In this document: in pieces, positions 48,859 to 62,307 of the stretch
Position numbering within the stretch: the stretch's first letter is position 1
Layout of the letters: each line of letters starts with the position of its first letter
Source: Trogon surrucura
Lineage: Eukaryota > Chordata > Aves > Trogoniformes > Trogonidae
DNA: 64,000 nt
Direction of reading: 5' to 3'
Assembly: GCA_020746105.1 (NCBI GenBank)
Contig: CM036623.1
Span: 4,768,001 to 4,832,000, forward strand
Notes under the pieces: model-generated
What the model saw: the letters and a program-made list of their open reading frames with translations, nothing else
Databases searched by the model: none
What the model was told of the DNA's origin: nothing
Made by a program: the position numbers and the translations under genes

Positions 48859-51800
48859 ATGATTTATGCTCCCTTTACACTAGCAAAGTGATGTATGGTG
48901 TCCTTAGGGAGTGTGAGAATCATGCCCAGTGCGTGTGAAACAGACACATAAACCCTATTTAATTTTATTTAACAAGCACATTTCTATTTAATGTTTTTCA
49001 TATCATTTTAAGACTCATATTCATTTCTTCTCCTTAAACTGTCAGAATTGAATTCAGCATGCTCAGTGTATTAATATTTCATTAATCCTATATAGATATC
49101 AAAAATAATGGTTTATACCTACACATCTAAACAAGTCATTATTAATAGATCTCTGTTAAATTTTCTCATCTGTAATATTCACAGTCTTAGGAATAGTATA
49201 GGTAGAAAAAGGTAAGTGAAGTAGTGATTACTCAGAATTATTACAGTGGCATCATTTTGATATCAAAACAAGAATTTCTAGGATGATTACTGCATAATTG
49301 ATCAAGTACACCACCAACTCCTTCATATAATTGCAGTGTTGATATTAAGGATGATTAAACTGAAACACAGAAGTAAAACTCTGCCTTCCACGTGAGAAAC
49401 ATCGACAAAACAGAGTCTTCTGGAAAAACATGTGCTTGCCTAATTTGAACATACACTTACATCAGTTGCATGTACAAAAACCATGAAAGATTAGGTGCGT
49501 GTATTTTTGATTCAGGTGTATTCACAGTTTTCTGAATGCTGGCTGTGGGAGACATTGTGGCTGCAGCCAATATTAATTGATGCCCTGGGCCTCAGTAAAC
49601 CGTATTGTTCAGTTGTTTGAATGTGAGCGTGGAAAGATGCCTTTGTGAGTGGTTGCAGTGATATTGTCCCATCTCCCTTTTTAATTGAATTACGCTGGTA
49701 CTTGAACTCTGATGTAACCAGGTGCTTGAAAAAGTAAAACTTATGATTTGGGGTTTTTTTATAGTGTTTTGGTTATTTGATGTTTTGGGGTTTGGTTTTT
49801 TTTTTTTTGTTACCCCTCCCAGTGGCTTAAAATTACTTCTATAAAGATTTAAGATGCTCACACTACGATGACTGGAATATCCATTACGTGCTTAGTAACC
49901 CTGTAGTTCACAACTGGGATGTTATTATCATCAGTACTGATCCTTATAGTTTCTGTGGCGTTCAGAAACTGGGGTGCTCAGTGACTCAGAAAGCCAGGAC
50001 TTTAATTCTATACATATACAGAATATGTGCCTACACATGTCTCCAGTGCAACTGAAAACATAGAAGTAAAAAAAAAAATAGCTTTAGGACTAGTTCTTCA
50101 GAAATGGGGTGCGTTGTCCCAGAAAGTATCAAACTGTAGCAGTCAACTTTAGTTGTCCTGGTTTATGTATTAATCGTTTAATAATATTTGATATTTAGTT
50201 TTAATTTCACTGCACTGAGAAAAAAATAGCTTTTTTTTTTCTTTTATTTGCACTTATGATGACTCCAAAATGGAAACAATTTGATTGAAGAAAACAAACA
50301 AAATGATAATTTGTACCTAAGTTAGAGTGGAAGACCAGATTTGAAGTGGTTGTGCACAGCAGCCATGCTTTACCTTATGCCTACGAATAGGTTTTGTTGT
50401 GTTTTTTTTTTCACAGCAAAAAGAGATAAAGGATTAAGAAAAACCCAGAAGACTAAATAGAAGTGAAGAAACTGCTGATACAGCCATACGTGAAGAATAG
50501 CATTACTTCTAGATTTATGCATGAGAGACAAAGAAATCTATATGAGCTCTTGCATGTGTCTTCCCTCCCAGCACTTACGTTTAAAAAAAAAAAAGAAAGA
50601 AAAATTTAAAAAAAAAGTGTAATTGCTTTCACATTATTTTACAGAAACACGTTTTCATTCTCTCCTATTGATTTACACCTTCTCACTTTCCTCACCCTTG
50701 TCAAAACTTCATGCATACCTCCTAAGCCCAGGAACAGAAATCAGCATTGTCTTGTTTTGACTGCCACTGCTTTGCGATCTTAAATGGTCCCTCAACCCTT
50801 TTGTCAATATTTATTGATGGGATCCACAGGCGCTCTGAGTGATCCCACTCTTGAGGGGCATAAACCAATGGCAAGCTGGGGAGGGAGGGAAAGGGGGGCC
50901 TGCTCCAGGCAAGAACTGGTCAGGAAATATCAGAGAGCTCAGGAGCCATTGACAAAATGTCAAACATTTCAAATCCTTGATTGTTTCTCTGGCTAATGCC
51001 ATGCTAAACAGAACCATTAATCTGCCCCTACAGCAGAAACAGATACACACACATACGTACACGCGCAACACAGGCGTGTCCGCCCGCCTACACGCGCACG
51101 TACACATACAAAGAGTCTGCAGGGAAATTAAGCGACGCCAGTGAAACCATGTACTGAGAAAGTTCGCAGATAAATTAACAGTGCAATTACATTACATGAC
51201 ACGCCACAAGATGGATGAGGAAAACTTGGCTGGTATTATGTTCTGTTTTCAAATTGCAATTTATTTGAGGGTTTTAATGGATGCCTTATTAAAACATCTC
51301 GGCACTGGTCAGGTTTCAGCATGTGTCAGAGTAGCCCATGATTGATGACACCCTCTGCTGCTTCCCTTGCACATTTGCAGGGAATTTAAGCAAAGAGGGA
51401 ATGAACAGAGTCTCAGATTCGTATTGATCGTGCGGAGGTGCACTGCCTGAGAGCACAGTCTAATAACATTCTCTGAGCTGAACTGCCTCACATGAAGGCA
51501 TTTATTACAAGAACTAAAATGTTATATTGCTCAGGATAAAAGAACATTGTACAAACAAAAGAGTAAGCAATGAACAAGAGAGACAAGGAGAGAAAAAGAG
51601 AAAGAAATACAAATGTATAACTTCAAGCGATGAAGCCCCATTATCTCCTAAGAGCATGTTTCAGGCAGCCAAAAGAATGATGAATTTAACTGTTTTCTAT
51701 GTGCAGACGTAAGAGAATCTTCTGAAGAAAAACTGGAGACAGTGACTTCCTTTTTCTTTTTTTTTTAATCCATCTCATTTAGATGAAAACCTGTAATTAT

Positions 51801-54800
51801 GTTGGTAGCAATGAGGGTGGAGGTCAGAGCTAAACACAATTAGGATTTCGAACATCAAAATGGATAGCTTGACATTAATCATTTGGCCATCCAATGTCTT
51901 TCTTCATCACTTTAAGTACTATATACTGTAGTTAATCGATCTGACCGTCACCCATTTGATAAGCGAAAAGCACTTACACCTAAACAGTGTAAATCTTAAA
52001 GAATCCGCCACACTTTTAGAGGGCAGTTTCTTGATACATTTGGATTAGATCCTCATAATACTCGAAACATTTCCTCCTTGCGCTGTGAGAACTGTAAGCT
52101 ACCTGATTGAAAAAGAGGGAATTTCCACCATCTCAAACTTCATATGCGCTGGTGGCTTTTACCTCCCCAAACACCCTTTTAAAGAAATCCACATAAGTAC
52201 TTCATCACATCAGCAATGTTTGGTTAACTGATACTTTTTTTTTTTTTTTCCATGGTAAATGGAGTCAAGCTGAAGGTAAAATGAGATAATCAACTACAGA
52301 TGAGGTAGAGTGGAAAAACCCTTGCCCCTAGGTACCTCAAAAACACAATACTGACTACAAATAAAAATTCAGGTTGCGCATTAGAGTCCAATTCTGTCAG
52401 ATGCTGAGTACTTGTCCGTAACACTACAGTGACCGTATCCCATTCATTTGGACTTTCTCTTGGCCTGCAGGGAGCACTCAGTATCATCCATGATCAGATT
52501 TCCAAAACACTCCCCAAATATCTATGCTTGGGGCTTGGTTAAGTACTGTCTCATCTCTCTCATCACTGCCTCTGGCTGTTTGCAACTCTGATACCATTCC
52601 AGTTTCAATTCCAGGTCTAAAAGATTATTTTTCTGACCTGCCTTGCTCGTCATTATCTGAGCTGCTAATTTTATTATTCTGTTAGCACCCTGGGCTGCAC
52701 GGTATAAAGCGGCACTATAAAAGTGTAGTTTGATTATATTGGAATCATTCAGCATCACGGGCTCGGCAAACAAAATACAGCACTCCCACCCACACTGCTG
52801 TGACGGCAAAGAGGAGACAGTAAAGAAGCAAGGAAAGGGAGGATAAACGCCGTGAGAGGGATAAATAGGAATAAAAAAGCCAGTGCTGTTGAGGGGCTTT
52901 ACAACTTCTCTCAGGTTAGAGTTGGACAAATTGCCCAATAGCCTGTCTGAGATATCCTGTGGTCAAAACATTTGTTAAAAGAAATTACAGTAATAATAAT
53001 TCTTAAAAAACAATCTGAAATCTGAAAAACTTTTGATAAATAGAAAAAAAAAAAGAAGTCTCTAGCTTTCTATTTCTTAGAATTATAAAAAGATGACTAA
53101 GACAATTTAGAAACCTTCGTCAGGGCATCAGTTCTTGGTCTGAACTTAAAAAATAGTAGAAGTGCAATGAGTTCTCTATTCAATGATCCAAATTCTTTCT
53201 GACATAGCTTGACTACTTTTTTTCATGTTCTTAAATATCTCCACTTTGATGTGCATCTTAATCAAACCACAACTGACTTTTGTAAGTTTATTTTAAATAT
53301 AGGCAGGGTCCTTTAACATTCCCCAGATTTAGCATTAGTTCATCCTTTGAGGTATTGACTTCAGAATAACTACTGGATTCTCCTGCTTTAGACTCTGGGT
53401 TTTTTGTCTTTCTTTAACCCTCATCTTTTACCTTCTAGGTAGCTGAAAGAGCTGACTTGAGGTTCCGAAAGGAAAAAAGCTAAATTTCAGGGTTTTTTAC
53501 ATTTGTAGTCCACATTATTCTTGATACTGCAGACATGATGTATAGTTGGAGAAGCACTAAAATGGCTGCCTCACATTGCAGGCGTTCTACAGCATAAGAA
53601 AAATGGTTTCTGAAACAGAAGAATTCATACTCTTCAGCCAGAGAACTTACCCTTGGGATTGGTGCTCTGTGAACATTTCAGATCATTGTAAGTATCAGCC
53701 GAGCAAGCCATGCAAAGGTAACCTGGCCAAATCTTAAACGTCATCGTGATCCTCTAAACAATTCCATATTGCGAACCATAGTTTTAAAAGACTTTCTACC
53801 AAACACAATTCAATTTCAACTAAATTTATGAAAATGAAACATAGTAGAGATTGAATGTTAATAATCATTGACTTTCTCGTCAGAACTGAAAAAACCTCAT
53901 CCTAAGTGTACCTTAGAAGATGCAGCTCCAATAATTTAAATTCTTGCAAGTCACATTGCTCTCAGCTTCTTGATTAAAAGCAGTAACCGTGTCTATTAAA
54001 GCTAAGATAAATAAACAGATATTTTCTGGTATTATAGTGCACAAATGCAACCTCCTAACCCTCACCATCAAAAGGTCAAAAGCTGCAAAACCTAGTCCAT
54101 TAACCTCTGTAAATGGTTGTGATATTAAAAACTGACTCTCAATATCCAAGGGTCATGATCTAGTGCAATAACCATCAGCAATAAAGAATTATGGCTATAG
54201 TACATTATCCATCTATAAAATGGCCATTTATGACACCAGCACATTGGCTATCCGTAACAGGAATGGACCACGCCTCTCCAAGAATCATTGCACTCCTTCA
54301 ATTATGGGGTTATGGTATAAGCTTTAAAACAGATTTAAGTTTTAAAACAGAGCACAGAACTACTTTCAGTATATTTAGCAAAAAAAAAATAGAAGAAAAA
54401 CCCACAAGCTAATGCAGCTCAATAGAACATAATCATTTAAAAGATGGTTCTCAGTCTGTATTCTGTACTGCGACGTAGAAATTTCAGTTTTATTTAGGTA
54501 CCACCTCATTACCAGAGATCTGTGGACAAGTAGAAGCCTGCCAAGATGCAGAGGAGCTCTTTCATGAACAGAGCTGGCTGCTTTGTGCTTGCACCAACCC
54601 CTTCTGGCTGTTAAGCAGAGGTGTAGCTCCTAAGCAAAGCAAGGTATTTGAGAAAGTTCAAAAACAAAACCGCAAACTCCCGATGATCGGTAAAAATAAG
54701 TGGTTCTGAAAAGATATGGTATGAAGCATACAGAAAGCACACTTTTAGTGATGTAAGCATATTTTTAATCGCAAAAAAGTCTGGTTTTGGTAAAAGAAGG

Positions 54801-57800
54801 TGAGGGGGGATGATAAGAAATACGACAAATAAATGCAAAACAATTTACAATTTTTTAGAACATTAAAAATAACTGTCAGAGTGAGTCAAAAATAAATAAC
54901 TCTGCTACATGATACGTATACATGCACAAATATATATGGATGGAAATAAGACTTTTTTCATTTGCATGTTATCTTTTAAAATCGCTGAGATGTCTTATCT
55001 GTAGAAACTCAGGCCAGCGAGTTATTTAATCAATCGCTAAAACTCTGATGATGCATTAGCTTGGAAGACCTGCAAAAATCCAACCCACTCTCCCATTTAG
55101 AGAGCAGCTGGTCTTACTAATTAAAATGGAAAAACTCCATCCATCTTCATTTGCAGAGAAGTCACCCAGACAGAGACAGAACTTCAGCACCCTATTGTAG
55201 TTTCACAGGATGTCTGAAAGGGCCAGAGAGGAAGTAGAAAATGCCCATTATTTTGATTTTGGCGACAGACATAGAGAAGCCTTTTATTTGTAATTAAATG
55301 TGAGGGGTTTTCAAAGCTAAAAGAAAATGACATACCAATTTTGTTTACTTTTTCTTTTTCCTTTACATTTAATGAATAATTTACCCAACCACAGAGTCAA
55401 CAGCTCCTTCTCAGGAATGGAATTAACTACATATGCATTGTCTTGGCATTTTGTTCCAGCCACTGAAAAATAAGAAAACACCATGGCATGAAAATGTGAT
55501 GTGGATATTAAATAAGTTTGCATTCACTTTAGTTTTTGCTGGAGTTGTTTGGGATTTTTTTGCTGTACTCTGTAATAATAATAAAATCTCTGCTAGAATA
55601 ATACTTACATGTTCTTTCCTACTTCTGTTCCACTACCGAAATTCTCAGTTTTCTCTATCTGTGAAAAAGAAGAAACCCAAAGATCTAAGCGGGTCTGTCT
55701 ACCTACTGCCATATGACTAGGTTCAGGGTAGCACTGGGCACTGGGACTCAGAAGTAGAGCATCTGCTCATAAAATGGTTAAGAGGAAAATTATCCGGAGG
55801 ACTTAGCTGGCCAGTGCTGCCTGCAAAGAGAAGATTGGGGTCCTAGAGAGATTGAGAAACTGCAATACCAAAGAGATCAAAATTAGACTACATTTCAGCT
55901 TAAAGCCTTCCTCTTACTAAAACTCTGTGTCAATAGGTTTGCAAGAACAGAAGCTACTTTTGCCTTTTCCAGATCTCTCCACAGTGTAGACCCTGAAGGT
56001 AGAGGTCCCTGGAACGTGCATTCTCTTACAGCAGTGTTCTCCAGTTCTGTATGCTGAAAGGGAAAGAATAGAGCATACAGCATGGTGAGTTCAAAGAAAT
56101 GATTTTATTAATGAGATTCAATACTAGGCATTTTACCAGCTGAACACCTCATTTTCAATGGGCTTAACAGCTGGCAAGCTCTGGAGGATGCTTTAGAGCA
56201 TCTTTTCCGTTCTCCCTGTGCAACAGCTTCCTGCCAGGCTGGCCCAGCCAATGGTCAGTGTGCCAGATCTTCTTCATTAAAGGATGTTAAAACACCACAT
56301 GTCAGAATCTGTTTTCTTCTATCACGGCTAATAAAAATGTTAAAGCATAACTTTGTTTCAGATGTTGTCATCTTTCCCAGAGACAGGCTTATTTTCACTC
56401 ATAGCATCCCATCAGCTTCTGTCCTAATTCAAGTACAGTATTAAGCAAGGCAGACATATGTAAATAAAGTGTCATCTTGCACATGCACAAGGTGAAAAAA
56501 CAAACTTCATTTGGGCATCATGTGCAGTTCCTACGCAGGCTGTCTTTGAAATTTTAGTACATTTCAAATATGGTTTCCTATGAAATATATACGTATTTTT
56601 CCTATTTCATGCTTTTTTTGTCACTCCTTGATTTTCTTATCACTGCTGAAATATGGAAGGAAAAAAATCTTTTATTCTAAAATATCATAGCCTAAAATAA
56701 TGTAAATAATATTTCTATATTTAAAAAACTGTAAGGAACACAGATTTTTCTTGAATACTTTTCTGTCACATAATTATAAATTTCCAAAATGTCAACCAAC
56801 TAAATGACTACACATTATGGGTTTCATTCATTTGTGGGTTTTTTTACCAGTTTCATGGGTAAGAAGGAACATAAAGTCTGATCTGATCTGCCTAAAGTAG
56901 CAAGTGTTTAGTTAAGTTACCATCAGTAAGAAACTTAAGCAACACAGAAGTAATACAGCTCCATGAGACCATCCTCATTCTGATGGAATAGTTTGAGTGA
57001 CGGGTGGTAATAATATGAGTCAGTTAAAGATACGACTCTAATCCTGGCCTAAACAGATCCTGATATTGTTGTCGGTGGATATTTAGGGTTTGCATTTTCA
57101 AAATAGTGCAGTTTTGATGATTTTATCTACAAAAGTACAGCCCAGTAACAAATCCACTTGCAGCTACTGTGCACACGGAAATTTTTACAAGCATAAATGA
57201 GTCCATAGTTTCGATTGTCTCAAAATAGTTGTAGGAAAAGCTTCCCTAGTTTATTAAATTCTTCAAAATAATCATATCCAGCTAGAATACCTGTGAATTA
57301 TTTACTGAAAAGGTAGGTAATTTCCTTTGTCCAGTTCATTTGCATCATATTACTCTGCACAGACCTTCTCAGCAGAAAGGTATTCAGGACTTATCTTAAC
57401 CTTTTCCTCTGTTACTTTATTTGGGTGAAAAGAGATCATTTTTATGCTAATATTACAAGTTAGGAATTTAAATATCACTGAAGAAAAGGAAACAGATTAG
57501 AAGACCACTACCAAAAAACACACACACACACTTTGTCATTAGCTGAAATATGATTTGACAGGTGGAGCAACCACAACTGGCAAATGATTTATTGAGTATA
57601 TATTACTGCATAATGGACCTTCAGCTAGTTATAATAATTATAATAATCAGGTATGTTCCATGCCACACTCTGTCAAAAAACCTCTTCAGTTTATCTCCCA
57701 AAACGGCAAGGTTAGCCAATTTTTTTTCAGAAGGCACAGTTTCCTGAGACTTCGGTATTCAGTCACAGTGCAAGCAATAGAGCAGATCCCTCTAAGGGGT

Positions 57801-60800
57801 TAAATACAGGTCTGTGAGCTGCATAAATCTTGATGCTTTAAACAAAGTGCCAAACTGCAAATTATCTCCATGAAGCTATTTTCCCAGTCGCTGAAAATGT
57901 TTAACTTCAGTAGCACCCTTCAAAACGAATTAAAATAAATTACAATTATTTCCACTGTAGACATCTAAGCACATTAAAAGAGCCCAAACTTTCAAGTATG
58001 AAACGCAACTCAACAGCAAAAATATGATCCTTCAATTCCAAAAATTGCATACACCTCAGCAATTATTGCAATTATACATCCATTACATATCGTTAATGTT
58101 GATCATTAATAATTTAGGCTCTAATTTGGCAAGGTCAAAGTTTTACTGGCATTTCTTGTTTGCTGTACTTGGGATGTTTTGTTAGTTCTTTACAAAGTCA
58201 GGTATAAAATATTCAGTTAAGATACCAGTATAATTGTTATAAATTTAGCAAGGTCTGCTTTGCTCAAATCATTTGCTTTTTCTTTATTTTATTCTGGTTT
58301 TAATGTGGAAATAATCATGATAAGCAAAAATGGTACCAAAGACATTCCCATCAAACGTCATACCATAATATGCAAGTAAAAAATTCTGAAGTCTTTTTTT
58401 TAATACTGAACTCTGACTTTCCTTTGTGAGGAGGCACTTTCAGACATTTGATTACTTCATATACCATGTGGCTAACAGAAAGCATTTTTATTCTGTTTAG
58501 AGCTGTACTAAACTGGGAGAAAAATCTGCTTTGTGACCTTATGGGAATTTGATATCTGACTAAGCAAGAATATATATTAAATCACATCTTTGCTCATAGG
58601 TACTTGTACAAAATGACTGTTTCAAGATTCTCTTTCCTTCATACAAGTTCTAGATATGAAACAAACGTTAGACAAAATGCTAGGGTCTTGCTCAGGGGAA
58701 AATTGCTGTAATATACCACAGAAGATGCACTCAGGAAACCTGGCATATCCCTAACAGACTCTCTTCTCATCTCTCATCTTACACTCTCTAAGCTGAACAT
58801 TGCCTTTTCTATTTTATTTTATTTGGATGTACCGAGAGTATCTTGAGCTTTTATGTGACTCTTTATTTTATTGATCGTCTCCGCACTCTTAAAAATAATG
58901 GGCTTTTAGAATCCCAGTGCTACTAAAATTTATCTTTCTCACTTCCTTGCTCATTCCTTTTTAAAACACGCTCATTTAGTGGATAACCTTCTACATGATC
59001 AGATATGATCAGCCAATTATTAACACCAAAAAAGGAAAAATCCCAATCCTGGCTATTAGAGTTTACTTTGTCAGGGAAAGGGCATGTGCTCAGTTACATG
59101 CTCCTTGTTGTCTGCCTGCTACTATTTTTTAAAATCTTTGTTGGCATAAAGCTGTGTGATAGGCATGTGTGTCCTCACACTGGTGAATTAAAATTCTGTT
59201 TTCAGTGAGTAAGATTAATTGTCCATTTAACCAAAGCTGGATTCATTCTTTTATTGGGGCAGAGGAGGGAGGAGAGCAGGGTGCTGGAAGGCTGAAGGTG
59301 GGAAAAGCAAGGGGCAGAGTGCCAGCCAGGCTGCAGTATTCAGTTACACGTGAAATGATTTGTAATTCTGAGTAATCACTTAGGACAAGCCCTTGCACCA
59401 TTTTATCTATACATGACTCTAGGCCAAAGTCAATACTCATAGTAAAATAATGAGATGAAGCTAACTGAGTCCTCTTATTAATGCTCCAAGGAGCAAATCT
59501 GATGCTTGAGCTTCTCCCATGGAAAGTATCCGCTTCTTCCTAAAAATGAACAAGTGGGTCACGATGCCCAGTAGTAACCAGGGTTCTTGCTTCCAAAAAA
59601 CAAGGAAAAAAATTCTTTTCTTATTTGTGCGCTACATCATGCTTTGTCCAGCTGCAGGAAGAGGCATATGAATTTTGCATTACCTATAGGCTCATTAGAG
59701 AAATCTCTTTCTTAATAGTTTTTCCTGACTTGGAGGAAAAAAAACCAGACCACTCAAAACCAAAAGTTTAATAAACCAGGAGGAAAAAAGCAGTACACCA
59801 CGATATGTATTTTTACTGTTGCTACCACCAACACTATGAAGAAATTCAGCTACACCAGGAACTCCTTAGCAATGTAAGTAAGGAATGGAAGGCTCGCTGC
59901 TGGTTTTTTGAAGTATAGTGATATTATCCCAGAAAGCTTTTCGTACTGTGGCAACTGGTTACTTTATTTACAGCACCCCAACGAAATATTCCTTGCCATT
60001 GTTTCATTCTTCTGTGGTTGTTCATGATGCGAAACCCTACTCACCCAGGGACCTCTTGCCCTGGAACATCCAGTTTCTTATTTATAGTTTTCGTAACTTG
60101 CGATTCTCCCACTCTGCTACAACTTTCTGTGCAGTCATTCTACATTCTGATATATCTCCAATATATAGGCCAATATACATTCTACCGCAGCAGGGAGCAG
60201 AATATCCAAGCCTCAATGAAATGCTAAGTGATTGTGCCATAAGTATAACAGTGACACAAAATTTCCCATAATAATTTTACATAAAATCAGAAGTTTTGAA
60301 CAGGTGGTTGGATTTTGGTCCCTTTAAGCATGCATTTTTTCATGCAACCAAAGCACACATTTTTTCAAGTGACCATAAAAGAATTAGTGAACTAAATTTT
60401 TCTGGATTTTAACAATCTGAAAACCTTGTCTGCTATTAAGAACAAGAGTTAATGTAACAAGCAAAAATGTTTATATCTAGAGATGTAAGTTTGCCTTTCA
60501 GATCCAAACACAGAACTGCCAAAACAGCACAACGCTTTAGTCTTTGCAAATTCACATAAATCTAAAACTACTGAATATGTTTCAGGTATTAGCATTAAAA
60601 GCAAATGTCTGATTTCTCATAACATGTAGAAAATTTTAAACATGTATAAGAGATTGAAACTCGTGATAAATTTCAATTTCCACCTTCCACTCCTAAAATA
60701 AAGGCTAGAATTATAAATTTTTAACAAATTTCTCTAAATTTTTCATGAAACTGATAAAATCTGTGGTGATTTCTTTCCACTGCTCCATGAGGAATCTTAC

Positions 60801-61585
60801 AACTTAAAAGGATGAACAACCTTTCTTTCAAAAAATGCTGGTTTTCAATATTAAGATATTTCTCAAAACTGCATTGTTCTCTTCATTAAAAAGTCAAAAT
60901 GGAATATTTTGTGAAATAAATCAGTTTCCTATTCATTTCACCATTGAAACAGTTCCTTCATGTATCATTTTATTCTAGTTTAAAAGATTTTGTTCAGTGA
61001 ATTACAAATCTTGATGTGATAGCTATCTTTGAATACTGTATGATATAGTAGGCTTAATGCACAGTCTTTATATACAGCTCAGAATCGCATTGGCTAAAAT
61101 ACATGTAAACAAATCACTTGATTCACAAAAACAATTAAATAATTTCTCATTCTGTAACCAGTGGTTCTAGCTGTGTACCAGAGCTGAGTATAACCATTTG
61201 GATCACCCTTTTCTCACGATCCTCCTTGCAGTGTTCAAAGATTCAGACACCTCATGACACAAGCGGAGACCATATTTCCACTCAGGAAACGATTTCTGAA
61301 GTAGATTCATCCTGTAGGTCTGAATCACAATCTGTGCTGAGGTAGCCATTTTGTGTTTTAAAAGTATACACAAATTGATTAGAGAGGATCCAGTCAATCC
61401 AAGTAGATCAACCAACTCCATAATATGAATTTGAGAAAGCAAGGTAAAGAAGTCTGATAGATACAACTCACTCTATAACTTAGCTGCAGAATACTTTGAT
61501 TTTAACCAAATGCTTGCTTAATTGATCAAAAGTAAAAGGGGTATTCTTTCAAATGTATTTTTTTTGAGGTTATTTGCTCCTCTTT
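48859..61585. other. Long AT-rich stretch, no recognised gene
   Basis: About 12.7 kb with no supportable gene. Contents noted: A-rich runs near 50580-50620, two alternating purine-pyrimidine runs at 51043-51110 (listed separately), a short (CA)n at 57529-57541, and a segment dense in ATTA/TAAT motifs at about 58058-58118. The minus-strand ORF 52522-52938 (138 codons) has no recognised domain and is treated as chance. Confidence 0.55.
51043..51110. repeat. Alternating purine-pyrimidine runs with CpGs
   Basis: Two strictly alternating purine-pyrimidine runs, 51043-51067 (25 nt) and 51089-51110 (22 nt), contain ACGCGCA and ACGCGCACGTA cores. The 21 nt between them are also CG-rich. Sequence of this kind favours left-handed Z-DNA. 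It looks like a diverged (CA)n microsatellite that has gained CpGs, which is unusual in otherwise CpG-poor surroundings. Confidence 0.75.
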
Positions 61586-61765
61586 TGTAGTTTAGGTTGG
61601 GCCAGCTACTAAATTCTGACAGATGGTCTCTGTGATCTCCCCACCACGCTTCCAGAGGAGGATAACAGCAGAACCAGAGAGAGAGACTTGGAGGTTGGAA
61701 GAAAACTCGAACGAGTATAATATAAAAGAAAACAATACTAACAATAACAAGGAAGATGATGAACT
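61586..61765 (-). mobile_element. LTR, U5/R part, interrupted by CR1
   Basis: The plus strand runs TGTAGTTTAGGTTGGGCCAGC, then GGATAACAGCAGAACCAGAG and AACAATACTAACAATAACAA. This matches the LTR at 40361-40953 from its terminal TG into the R region (40361 to about 40545). The similarity stops at about 61765, where CR1 coding sequence begins. A short stretch after the CR1 (about 63474-63488, CTATACAGAGATAC) resembles the next part of the 40-kb LTR (TATATACAGCTACATAC). This suggests the CR1 inserted into this LTR. The rest of the LTR should lie beyond the window. Confidence 0.85.
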
Positions 61766-61826
61766 GTTTTGACACTGTCCCACATGACATCCTGGTCTCC
61801 AAGTTGGAAAGACATGGATTTGATGC

Positions 61827-62093
61827 ATGAACCACTCGGTGGATAAGGAACTGGATCGCATTCAAAGAGTTGTGGTCAACGGCTCAATGTCCAAGTGGAG
61901 ACCAGTGACAAGTGATGCCTCTCAGGGATCAGTGCTGGTACCAGTACTATTTAACATCTTTGTCAGCAACATGGACAGTGGCATCAAGTGCACCCTCAGC
62001 AAGTTTGCCAACGACACAAAGTTGTATGGTGTGGTTGGCAGCCTGGAGGGAAGGGATGCCATCCAGAGGGGCCTTGACAGCCTTGAGAAGTAA
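61827..62093 (+). pseudogene. CR1 reverse transcriptase remnant with changed catalytic motif
   Basis: An 88-residue stretch. Motif B is near residues 28-40 (SDASQGSVL, usually SGVPQGSVL). Motif C is at 60-63, reading FAND where CR1 has FADD, so the first catalytic Asp is replaced by Asn (codon AAC at 62010-62012). The upstream frame is broken by the stop at 61828. It is non-functional. Confidence 0.9.
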
Positions 62094-62302
62094 GCCCAGG
62101 CCAACCTCATGAAGTTTAATAAGGTCAAGTGCAAGGTCCTGCACCTGGGTCAAGGCAATCCCAAGCACAGATACAGGCTGGGCAATGAGTGGATGGAGAG
62201 CAGTCGTGGGGAGAAGGATTTGGGCCTGTTGGTGGATGATAAGATGGATCAACATGAGCCAACAGTGTGTGCCTGCAGCCCAGAAAGCCAACAGTATCCT
62301 GG

Positions 62303-62307
62303 GATGG
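62303..62307 (+). repeat. Target-site duplication GATGG (left copy)
   Basis: GATGG here is repeated at 62878-62882, directly flanking the LTR at 62308-62877. The CR1 reading is continuous once one copy and the LTR are skipped. Confidence 0.9.

Larger units (their letters stand above)
61766..62307 (+). mobile_element. CR1 LINE, left part (split by LTR)
   Basis: It starts within reverse transcriptase motif A (TTTGACACTGTCCCACATGA, reading FDTVPHD). The sequence runs through motif B, motif C and the thumb region, up to the insertion of another LTR at 62308. An in-frame TGA at 61828-61830 replaces the expected Trp of the CR1 pattern HGFDGWTTRWI. A frameshift follows shortly after. The CR1 sequence resumes at 62878 after the LTR. 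Confidence 0.92.

Noticed and set aside
52522..52938. 138-codon minus-strand ORF that looks helical and charged near its end
   Set aside because: No domain, no splice or promoter context and no neighbouring exon could be supported, so it is treated as chance.
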